41,819 nt of DNA from positions 1 through 41,819 of the forward strand of contig JABCYU010000004.1 in the NCBI GenBank assembly GCA_013290045.1, read 5' to 3'. Shown here in pieces: positions 17,394-24,002 of the stretch (position 1 is the stretch's first letter; each line of letters begins with the position of its first letter). Source of the DNA: Methanobacteriota archaeon. Its GTDB lineage: Archaea > Thermoplasmatota > Thermoplasmata > Lutacidiplasmatales > UBA184. The translations under genes and the position numbers were made by a program. A model generated the notes under the pieces. That model made no database searches. It was not told the origin of the DNA and saw nothing but the letters and a program-made list of their open reading frames with translations.

Positions 17394-18011
17394 GGACGAA
17401 CCCGGCGGGGACGTGGGGTCGGTGACCTGGAAGTGCCGCTTCAAGGACATGTACTCCTCATAGGATATCTGGCGGCGGGCGCGCACGGCCCCGGCCTGCT
17501 TGATCGATTCGATTCGGTAGAGCTGGAGCAGCTCGTTCACCGGCCGAGGGGTCGTGGGGGTCCGGTCCTGGGCCAGGGGCGCCGCGGCGATCGGGCGCTC
17601 GGTGACCGGCGGCTCCCCCGCTCCGCCGCCGAGCGGGGAGGGTCCGGCCGACGCGATCGGTCCGGGACGCTCCAGGTAGGCCCGCAGGAGATCGTGTTCC
17701 GAGGGGGAGATCTCCCCCTCGTCCCGGAGCAGCTCCACCAGTTCGACCTGTCGCGGGTGGTACGTCTCGATCAGTTCGGAGAGGGATCGGTCGCCCCCGA
17801 GGGCCAACGGCGGCGCCCCGCCGAACTCCACGCTGAGCGCATCGAGCTCCTGCTGGAGGCGAACGGCGAGCTCACCGCGCGCTCGAGCGAGGTCGGTCCC
17901 GGGCGCGGCCGTCCAGCGCGCCGAGACGCGCAACCGGCGGGGCGGCCGGCCGCGGAGTCCCGCCAGGTCCTGCTCCAGGGAGACCTCGATCTCCTGGGGA
18001 TCCGGCGTCAC
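17361..18011 (-). CDS. Hypothetical protein with SHOCT-like C-terminus
   Basis: 216 residues from GTG 18011. No known family is recognised for the whole protein. The N-terminal 60 residues look like a beta strand-helix domain (VSLEQDLAGLRGRPPRRLRV). A middle helical segment reads SELIETYHPRQVELVELLRD then EISPSEHDLLRAYLE. The C-terminal NELLQLYRIESIKQAGAV and ISYEEYMSLKRHF resemble the short two-helix SHOCT pattern (L-x-x-L ... I-S-x-E-E-Y). Both helical parts contain an 'I-S-x-(S/E)-E' motif, so two SHOCT-like units may be present. An AT-rich element near 18035-18045 on the minus strand lies about 29 bases upstream. It is divergent from the HxlR regulator. Confidence 0.65.
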   Translation of the reverse strand: MTPDPQEIEVSLEQDLAGLRGRPPRRLRVSARWTAAPGTDLARARGELAVRLQQELDALSVEFGGAPPLALGGDRSLSELIETYHPRQVELVELLRDEGEISPSEHDLLRAYLERPGPIASAGPSPLGGGAGEPPVTERPIAAAPLAQDRTPTTPRPVNELLQLYRIESIKQAGAVRARRQISYEEYMSLKRHFQVTDPTSPPGSSSEPQATDRGQ

Positions 18012-18146
18012 GGCCTAGGGAACGCTTCGGCGGGAAAACGTACAAGGCTCGGCGAAGCGGTCCGAACGGTGGCGAACGCCGGCATCACCGTTTCCGCTTA
18101 CCTTGGGAAAGCAACTCCATCTGGGGGAGTAAGTGTAGCCGGGTAA

Positions 18147-18155
18147 CTATATATG
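18147..18155 (+). promoter_or_regulatory. Box A (TATA) for the HxlR regulator
   Basis: CTATATATG is a strong TATA element centred 36 bases before ATG 18187, implying a transcript with a leader of about 10 bases. A regulator of this class often binds its own promoter; no clear palindrome was seen. Confidence 0.65.
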
Positions 18156-18186
18156 GCGAAGTGAACTTTCTCCCCTCGAGGTTCCC

Positions 18187-18657
18187 ATGCAGCGACCCAC
18201 GACCCGTCCAGCTCCTTCGGCGGCATCGAACGACATGTGCGAGACGCAGGCCTCGGGCCCCTGCCCGGTGCTGGCGGCCGTTGGGGTCGTCGGGACCGAG
18301 TGGCGGCTGGCGATCATCCATCGATTGCTTCAGGGCCCGCAGCGATTCAGCGAGCTCCTCAAGTCCAACTCCCGGCTCAACGCGAAGACGCTGAGTGCGA
18401 CGCTCAAGTACCTCGAGGGGACCGGCGTGGTCCAGCGCACCGTCGTGAGCACTCGCCCGTTCAGCGTCGTCTATTCGCTCACGGAGATGGGCATGGGCCT
18501 CGCCCCCGCGACGCGAGAGCTGCGCGTCTGGGCCGAGCGCTGGCTCGCTCCGAGGCTCCGCGCGGTCCACGCGCCCAACGCCGCGAGCCGAACCCCCGCC
18601 ATCGAAGGCGAGCTACCGCGCGTCGTCGTCGATCCTTCCGCCGCGCGCTCGCACTAG
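18187..18657 (+). CDS. HxlR-family winged-helix transcriptional regulator
   Basis: 156 residues. PCPVLAAVGVVGTEWRLAII begins the wHTH, followed by GPQRFSELLKSNSRLNAKTL and LKYLEGTGVVQRTVV, then VVYSLTEMGMGLAPATRELR, in the canonical HxlR order (helix, recognition helix, wing, dimerisation helix). A Cys in the CPV element is the redox-active position in some HxlR proteins, so sensing of oxidants or electrophiles is possible but not shown. About 35 extra residues follow the domain at the C-terminus. Likely targets are itself, the divergent SHOCT-like gene, or the downstream RNA locus. Confidence 0.9.
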   Translation: MQRPTTRPAPSAASNDMCETQASGPCPVLAAVGVVGTEWRLAIIHRLLQGPQRFSELLKSNSRLNAKTLSATLKYLEGTGVVQRTVVSTRPFSVVYSLTEMGMGLAPATRELRVWAERWLAPRLRAVHAPNAASRTPAIEGELPRVVVDPSAARSH

Positions 18658-18672
18658 CCCGAAACCGTCCTC

Positions 18673-18694
18673 GGGGAGGCGTTTCCGCCTCCCC
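18673..18694 (+). terminator. Perfect 9-bp hairpin after HxlR gene
   Basis: GGGGAGGCG (18673-18681) pairs with CGCCTCCCC (18686-18694) around a TTTC loop, 15 bases after the HxlR stop. There is no U-run after it, which archaeal termination normally uses, so a terminator role is uncertain. It may protect the 3' end or insulate the promoter-like box at 18703. Confidence 0.4.
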
Positions 18695-18702
18695 CGCCCG
18701 GC

Positions 18703-18712
18703 CTTCAAATAG
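18703..18712 (+). promoter_or_regulatory. Box A-like element not followed by an ORF
   Basis: CTTCAAATAG matches the local style of TATA elements, but no convincing reading frame starts within 600 bases. The predicted start site near 18733 precedes a long perfect hairpin, suggesting a non-coding transcript. Confidence 0.45.
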
Positions 18713-18732
18713 GGCGCGCACCGACATTCGTT

Positions 18733-18811
18733 CGCAACCACCCCGGAAGACCCCCCTCACATCGCCAGAAAGGAGACGGCACCGCGTCTCGGGCGTGCGG
18801 GGGGGTCTTCC
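18733..18811 (+). ncRNA. Candidate structured small RNA
   Basis: GGAAGACCCCCC (18745-18756) is exactly complementary to GGGGGGTCTTCC (18800-18811). Inside this 12-bp stem a second hairpin pairs GAGACG with CGTCTC, with CGCC/GGGCG complementarity between them. The left end is placed about 25 bases after the box A centre; the right end is the base of the stem and could extend further. It does not match SRP RNA, RNase P RNA or a tRNA that I can recognise. A regulatory RNA is inferred only from promoter plus structure. Confidence 0.4.
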
Positions 18812-19339
18812 ACCCGGGGACTCCAGTTTTCAGCGTTCATCGGGAGAGGAGCGGGGATGCCCATCCCGGGCGTTCGCTCGGACGTGTATTGTCGGGTCCA
18901 GCGTGGAATCCCCTCGGCCGTGCTTCGTGGCGCGCGACGCGGCTCTGCCCGGTCCGATCGTTCCCCGTTCGACCCCGGAAACCCGAGCTCTCCGCCGGTC
19001 CCCCGTAGCCGCCCCCTCGAGGTGGCGGCCGCGGGTCCGCCGACGCCGGCTCCAACGACGGTGACGTGATCGTCCGGCCCGGAAGAGGGGTCTTCCTGGC
19101 TGCCGACGGGTAGAGAGCGGCAACGCTCGCCGGTGCGGGAGCGTTCCGACTCTCCGTCGGGGACGCACGGGCCCGGAGCTTCCCGGCTCCTCGAGCCGGA
19201 TCCCCCTCCCCCTCGGGCGGTCGACCACCGGGCCGCCGCCGAAGACCCTTGGGGGAGGGCGCCGCGCGTCGACCTTCCGGTCGGATCGACCGGCACCGCC
19301 GTCGTCGCGCGGTCACCGACGGACGGCTCGGAGTTTTCG
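18812..19339. other. Gap without a recognised gene; further hairpins
   Basis: About 530 bases with no convincing protein. Open frames here are low-complexity GC shadows. Structure is visible: GGAAGA/TCTTCC around a GGGG loop at 19081-19096, and an elongated hairpin at 19103-19160 with CCGACGG/CCGTCGG outside and AACGCTC/GAGCGTT inside. It may be the remainder of a longer structured transcript starting near 18733, or regulatory leader sequence of the gene at 19340. Confidence 0.4.
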
Positions 19340-19669
19340 ATGGTCCGAACGACCCCGGACGCCTCGGCGTCCCCAGAACCCGTTCCGTGTCCCGAAGCCG
19401 AACACCCGAGCGCCCCCGGCAAGGTCCGTCGCGTGGGACGCGTCCGTCTCCCGCTCGGATTGCATCACGCCCCGTGGGCGACCCTGTACCGACTTCCCGA
19501 CGGCCGCCTCGCCTGGATCGTCCACCTCTGGGAGGTGGACGGGCCCGTTCGACGATGGGTGCCGACGTCGACGATCCGCCGATTCTGCGTGATCAACCGC
19601 TTCCCGGCGATCCTCCGAGAGGTCGACCGCCTCGAGGCCCTCGGGGTTCGAAGGGATGCACCCCGCTGA
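19340..19669 (+). CDS. Small unknown protein overlapping the VirD4/TraG-like ATPase gene
   Basis: 109 residues from ATG 19340; the frame continues upstream, but that part is Pro/Arg-rich and unlike a protein. The first 30 residues are Pro-rich. The remainder is compact: KVRRVGRVRLPLGLHHAPWA, TLYRLPDGRLAWIVHLWEVD, then RRWVPTSTIRRFCVINRFPA, ending in a helix. No family is recognised. Its last 14 bases overlap the start of the ATPase gene, so the two are almost certainly co-translated, and it is a plausible partner of that ATPase. Confidence 0.6.
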   Translation: MVRTTPDASASPEPVPCPEAEHPSAPGKVRRVGRVRLPLGLHHAPWATLYRLPDGRLAWIVHLWEVDGPVRRWVPTSTIRRFCVINRFPAILREVDRLEALGVRRDAPR

Positions 19670-22310
19670 GGGGACCTCGGGTCCGTGGGCGGTCGGCCTC
19701 CGCGCGGAGGCCCCCGGGTGGACGGGGGCGTTCCTCCGCGAGGCGGCCGCCGCCCTGGCGTCGGCGCCCCGTCGGTCGGCGTTCCTGATCGACCAGTCAC
19801 CGGACACCGGATCTGTCGTGCTGCGACTGCCCGACGGTCGGCTTCGACCGCTCATCGAGCAGGCGTCGGCCCGGATCCCGGGAATCGTCGGTCTCGCTCC
19901 CGGAGGCCCACCGTCGCCCACGACGGAGGGGACGCCGACCGTCTACCTGGTCGCCGTGCCGACGGGCGACCCGGAACCGCGCGATCCGCGACCCTCGGGG
20001 CGCCCCGGGGAAAGCTCGGCCCGCGATCCCCCGCGGCGTACTCCCCCGATCCCGATCGTCCCGTTCGGGCCCGTTCCCCGGCTCGATCCCGTGCGGGGGA
20101 TCCGGGTCGACAGCCAGAGCCTCTGGGAGTCCCGAGGGGACGGCCGGCTTTCGGTCCGTCTCCGGTCCCGGGTACTGGCGAGCCGCGCCCAGCTCGCCCG
20201 CGAGCTGCCCCGATTCGCCGTCGGTCTCCTTCGGCGGCTGGTCGACGCCGGCCTGCCCCCGGCGAGGCTGCAGATGTCGTCGCCGCATCCTTCCCGAGAG
20301 GCCCGATGGACGCGGGGTCCCGGTCGATGGGTCCACCCCGGCGCGCCGTTCGTCGTCCGGCCGGACGAAGCCGCCCGCGAGGTGAGCCTTCCGTCCGTGC
20401 CGGCGTTCCCGACCTCCGACGACCTTCTCCACCACGCCGTCGCCATCGGGGCCTCGGGATCCGGAAAGACCGCGTGGCTCGTCGAGGTCGCCCGTCGGGC
20501 CGTCGAGCGGGGGACGAGCACGTTCGTCGTCGACGTGCACGGCGATGTCGGGCCCCGCCTCGCCGCCCGGCTCTCGCCCGTGGGGCGCGCGCGCCTCGTC
20601 GTCCTCGACCCGACCGACGAGCGGGCTCCGCGGACCGGGGTGCGGGTGCTCGGAGGGACCGGGATCGCGCCCGAGGTCGAGGCGGCGCATCTCGTCGCCG
20701 CGCTGAAGCGGCTCACGGGCGAAGGGGGCGAGACGTACTGGGGGTTCCGGATGGAGCGGGTGTTCGACACGTTCGTGCGGCGCGTGCAAGAGGAGGGGGG
20801 GACGCTGGTGGATCTGTTCGACCTCCTGACCGATGCGTCGCGGCGCGATGCGGCCCGGCTGGCGACCCGGGTCCCCGCGGTGGCCCGGTTCCTCGAGGAG
20901 CTCCCCGCCATCCAGCATCGGAACCCGGAATACCTGGCGCCGGCGGCCTCGAGGATCGCGAAGGTGCTGCTCCGCCCCGAGCTCACCCGGCTCCTCGCCC
21001 CGGTGGATTCCGGGCTACCCGTCGACACCCTGTTGGACGACGGGCGTTCGCTCGTCGTGCGACTGCCGCTGGGTTCGCTCGGTCCCGAGGCGAGCGGCTT
21101 CGCCTCCACCCTCCTGGTGAGCCGGCTGTATCTCGGCCGAACGACCCGGCCGAGCGTCGGCGCGGCGGCGCTGCGGACCTTGTTCGTGGTCGATGAGGCG
21201 TCGAACGTCTCCCCCCGCATCCTGGCCGAGATCCTCGCCGAGGGACGCAAGTTCGGCGTCGGCCTGTTGATCGCCACCCAATACCCGGAGCGCTTTGCGA
21301 TGGAGCTGAGGTCGGCGGCGACGGGCGCGGCCGGGAGCCACGTCGCGTTCCGGGTCCCGATGGCGTCGGCGGCCACGACAGGCGGCTGGGTCGGGCTCAC
21401 CGCCGGGGAGTCGGCCGAGCTGCTGCCGAGCCTCCCGACCGGGACGGCGATCGTCGCTTCGCGATTTCGGCCGGTGGCGCGCATGGCGGTCGTTCCGGCG
21501 CCGCCGCCTTCCCCCGACCCGGACGCGTGGGCCGGCGTCCTCCAGACGAGCACCGCCGAGTTCCCCGGGTCCGTGGAAACCGACCAGGACGACGGCCCCG
21601 AGATCGACGAGGAACTTCTGTTCGCGATCCTCGGGCTCGAGTCGAGGCGAACTCCGGCGGAGACCCCGTCGCTCCATCGTTGGCTCACCGAGGTGTCGAC
21701 GGCCGGCATCGACCCGGCGACGATCCCCGGGCGACTGCCGGTCCTCGAGAGGCGCGGCTGGATCTCGGGGAGCGGGAGCGGCCCGTTCCACCTCACGGCC
21801 GCCGGGCGGAGGTACCTGGGCTGCGACGGGCGGACCGGCGCCACACGCGAGTCGGCGGAGCACCGGGCCCTGCTGATCGGGGCGTTCCGGAGGCTCGCGG
21901 CGCGAGGTTGCCGGCTCGAGATCCTCCGTCAGGGGCGGTTCGACACGAGGCTCCCCGACGCCCGCCTCTGTCTGCTACCGCCCGAACCGGAGGGAGGCGG
22001 CCTCCCGCTCGCCCGGGCGGAGCTCCTCGACCGGGCGCGGTCCGGGTGGGCGTGGAGGTTCTTCGATGGCCACAACGCCTTCTTCGAAGCCGAGGTTTCG
22101 GGAGCCACCCGGCGGGACCGGATCCGCCACGACGTCGCGAAGGCGCAAAAGGCGCAGGCGTTTCTCGTGGTCCTGGTCGCCGATCCCCGGCGTGCGGCGT
22201 TCGTCCGCCGGGTCCTCGACGAGCTCGTTGATCCGCCGCGGGGAGCTCAGGTGTGGACTCTCCCCGAGGCCGCGGGCGTGAGGCCGTCGTCCGGCTTCGC
22301 GTCAGGTTGA
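19656..22310 (+). CDS. VirD4/TraG/HerA-like ATPase with winged-helix and possible PD-(D/E)XK nuclease tail
   Basis: 884 residues. The central RecA-like motor has Walker A GASGSGKT (residues 265-272), the VDVHGD element (292-297) common in TraG/VirD4-type coupling ATPases, Walker B LFVVDEASN (509-517) and a TQYPERF sensor (541-547). Residues of about 655-720 read as a winged helix ending FHLTAAGRRYLG. The final 160 residues contain LPDA (Asp768), FFEAEVSG (Glu811/Glu813) and VAKAQKAQ followed by strand FLVVLVAD, the D...E-x-E...K order of PD-(D/E)XK folds as in replication-relaxation proteins. No transmembrane segment is visible. A DNA translocase acting in conjugation, element mobilisation or defence is inferred. 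No relaxase or pilus gene is adjacent. Confidence 0.75.
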   Translation: MHPAEGTSGPWAVGLRAEAPGWTGAFLREAAAALASAPRRSAFLIDQSPDTGSVVLRLPDGRLRPLIEQASARIPGIVGLAPGGPPSPTTEGTPTVYLVAVPTGDPEPRDPRPSGRPGESSARDPPRRTPPIPIVPFGPVPRLDPVRGIRVDSQSLWESRGDGRLSVRLRSRVLASRAQLARELPRFAVGLLRRLVDAGLPPARLQMSSPHPSREARWTRGPGRWVHPGAPFVVRPDEAAREVSLPSVPAFPTSDDLLHHAVAIGASGSGKTAWLVEVARRAVERGTSTFVVDVHGDVGPRLAARLSPVGRARLVVLDPTDERAPRTGVRVLGGTGIAPEVEAAHLVAALKRLTGEGGETYWGFRMERVFDTFVRRVQEEGGTLVDLFDLLTDASRRDAARLATRVPAVARFLEELPAIQHRNPEYLAPAASRIAKVLLRPELTRLLAPVDSGLPVDTLLDDGRSLVVRLPLGSLGPEASGFASTLLVSRLYLGRTTRPSVGAAALRTLFVVDEASNVSPRILAEILAEGRKFGVGLLIATQYPERFAMELRSAATGAAGSHVAFRVPMASAATTGGWVGLTAGESAELLPSLPTGTAIVASRFRPVARMAVVPAPPPSPDPDAWAGVLQTSTAEFPGSVETDQDDGPEIDEELLFAILGLESRRTPAETPSLHRWLTEVSTAGIDPATIPGRLPVLERRGWISGSGSGPFHLTAAGRRYLGCDGRTGATRESAEHRALLIGAFRRLAARGCRLEILRQGRFDTRLPDARLCLLPPEPEGGGLPLARAELLDRARSGWAWRFFDGHNAFFEAEVSGATRRDRIRHDVAKAQKAQAFLVVLVADPRRAAFVRRVLDELVDPPRGAQVWTLPEAAGVRPSSGFASG

Positions 22311-22345
22311 AGCGCCGAAACGGGCGTGACTCCGTGGGGGGAGCG

Positions 22346-22885
22346 ATGAGGGCGTTCGTGGCGATCCCGGCACCGCCGCTGGCCGTTGAGGGGTCGCCCG
22401 AGGGCAGAACCCAGAACGCCCCGGCCCACCTGACGCTGCGCTTCTTCGAGGAGCTCGACCCCACGGCGTTCCCCGCGGTCCAGGGGGCGCTCGACCGAAC
22501 GGCGGCCGGAACGTTCGAGTTCCGCTTGGTCCTGGAGGGGGTGGGGGCGTTCCCGAACGCGCACTCCCCGCGCGTGGTCTGGGTGGGCGTGGGGGAGGGT
22601 CGGGAGGCGGTGATGCGGCTCGAGTCGCGGCTCCGCGACGAGCTCGCTTCGGTCGGATTCCCGCCCGAGTCGAGACCGTTCGCCCCCCACCTGACTCTAC
22701 TCAGGGTCCGGAACGGCCGGGACCGGGAGGCCGCCGGTCGGCTGCTGGCCGACTCCGGTGGCCGCCGGTTCGGGGAGACTATCGTCCGCGAGCTCCTGCT
22801 CAAGGAGAGCGAACTCACCCGCTCGGGTGCCGTCCACCGCGTGGTCCATCGGGTCGCCTTCGCTCCGGCCCCGACCGGCTACTAG
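22346..22885 (+). CDS. thpR: RNA 2',3'-cyclic phosphodiesterase (2H family, LigT/ThpR)
   Basis: 179 residues with two H-x-T signatures, HLTLRFF (28-30) and HLTLLRV (115-117), which form the catalytic pair of the 2H phosphoesterases. The N-terminus MRAFVAIPAP matches the family (R-x-F-x-A-I), but the usual first helix between this strand and the first H-x-T is about 15 residues shorter than normal, replaced by a Gly/Pro/Glu linker. It hydrolyses 2',3'-cyclic phosphate RNA ends in the cytoplasm. ATG 22346 is chosen because the frame upstream lies over the ATPase 3' end. It lies 35 bases after that gene and overlaps the convergent glycosylase gene by 4 bases. Confidence 0.85.
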   Translation: MRAFVAIPAPPLAVEGSPEGRTQNAPAHLTLRFFEELDPTAFPAVQGALDRTAAGTFEFRLVLEGVGAFPNAHSPRVVWVGVGEGREAVMRLESRLRDELASVGFPPESRPFAPHLTLLRVRNGRDREAAGRLLADSGGRRFGETIVRELLLKESELTRSGAVHRVVHRVAFAPAPTGY

Positions 22886-23832
22886 CCGTCCGGCTTCCCC
22901 CGACGCTCCTCGGCGAGCTCGGCGACGAGCCGCCGCCACAGGTAGAGCGTCGCATAGCTGCCCCATCCCGGGTAACGGCGGTCCCCCCAGGCCCGGGCGT
23001 CGGTCTCCGGCGCCGATCGGGGAACCGCTCCGAACCGGTCGAGCGCGACCCGCAGCCCGAGATCCCCGGCGACGAACAGATCTCGACGACCGACGCCGCG
23101 TAGCAGCGCGTTCTCCGCGGTCCATCGACCGACGCCGGGCTCGGCGTCGAGCGCCTCGACGGCCCGTGCGACGCTGAGCCGTCGGAACCGGCTCGCCGCG
23201 AACGCCCCGGAGCGCTCGCGTTGGGCGATCGCGAGCAGCGAGCGCGCCTTTCCCCCGCTCGCCCCGACTCCCCGCAAGCCGCTCTCCCCGAGCGCGACGA
23301 GGGCATCGGGTCCCGGTAGACAGGGAAGTTCGACCCCCTCCACGTCCAGGAACGAGTCGCTCCGTTCGATGAGCCGTCGCTTGATCGTGTTCGCCGCGGA
23401 GACCGACAGCTGCTGGCCCAGGATCGCATGGACGAGGGCCTCGTAGAGGGAGGGATCTCGAGGGAGACGCAGCCCTCGGAACGTCCGGACCGCCCCGGAC
23501 AGCACACGTTCCTCCCGAGCCAGCCGGTAGAACTCCTCCAGCGGGTCGTCCAATGAGAACATTGCTCGAACGGCGGCTCGCGCCCGCGGAGCCGAGAGTC
23601 CCCAGGTGGTGATCCGCCATCGGGCCGGCGTCCCGTCGACCCCGAGGACGGCGGGAGAGCCGGGAGGCCCCCAGGCCCGGAGGAGCCGGGGGCCGTCCGA
23701 TGGGAATACCATCGACCGAGAGGAAAATTCGAGCTGTTCCCGCTCCGCCGGCAGGGAGCTCAGCCTCGGCGGCGTCAGGTAGGTGACGATCCGCTCGGAG
23801 GCCCGGAACCGCCGTCGCGGACCTCCCGACAT
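22882..23832 (-). CDS. alkA: DNA-3-methyladenine glycosylase II-type (AlkA, HhH-GPD) protein
   Basis: 316 residues. An N-terminal TBP-like half resembling AlkA is followed by the glycosylase core: PSLYEALVHAILGQQLSVSA, the helix-hairpin-helix LDAEPGVGRWTAENALLRG, and LFVAGDLGLRVALDRFG, in which the Asp sits at the catalytic position. There is no FeS cysteine cluster. It would remove alkylated bases such as 3-methyladenine to start base excision repair. It starts at ATG 23832. Confidence 0.88.
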   Translation of the reverse strand: MSGGPRRRFRASERIVTYLTPPRLSSLPAEREQLEFSSRSMVFPSDGPRLLRAWGPPGSPAVLGVDGTPARWRITTWGLSAPRARAAVRAMFSLDDPLEEFYRLAREERVLSGAVRTFRGLRLPRDPSLYEALVHAILGQQLSVSAANTIKRRLIERSDSFLDVEGVELPCLPGPDALVALGESGLRGVGASGGKARSLLAIAQRERSGAFAASRFRRLSVARAVEALDAEPGVGRWTAENALLRGVGRRDLFVAGDLGLRVALDRFGAVPRSAPETDARAWGDRRYPGWGSYATLYLWRRLVAELAEERRGKPDG

Positions 23833-24002
23833 CGCCGCGCGCTACCCGCCCCTCGATAAGAAGGCGCCCGACGGGGATCCGGGCATCGTTCACTCTCGAC
23901 GGACCGTCCGACGCGAAATCGACACCCTTAATCCCCCGGGGAGGCGATGCCCGCGCTCCGGCGTGCGGACCCCGGGGGAAGGCGCCGGACGGCGGGGTGA
24001 GG

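Noticed and set aside
18757-19422. 221-codon minus-strand frame in the 680-base gap
   Set aside because: Low-complexity composition, no domain pattern, and strong RNA-like inverted repeats run through it.
23947-24000. 17-codon upstream ORF ending 2 bases before ATG 24003
   Set aside because: No clear box A at the correct distance and no peptide feature; short ATG frames are expected by chance.
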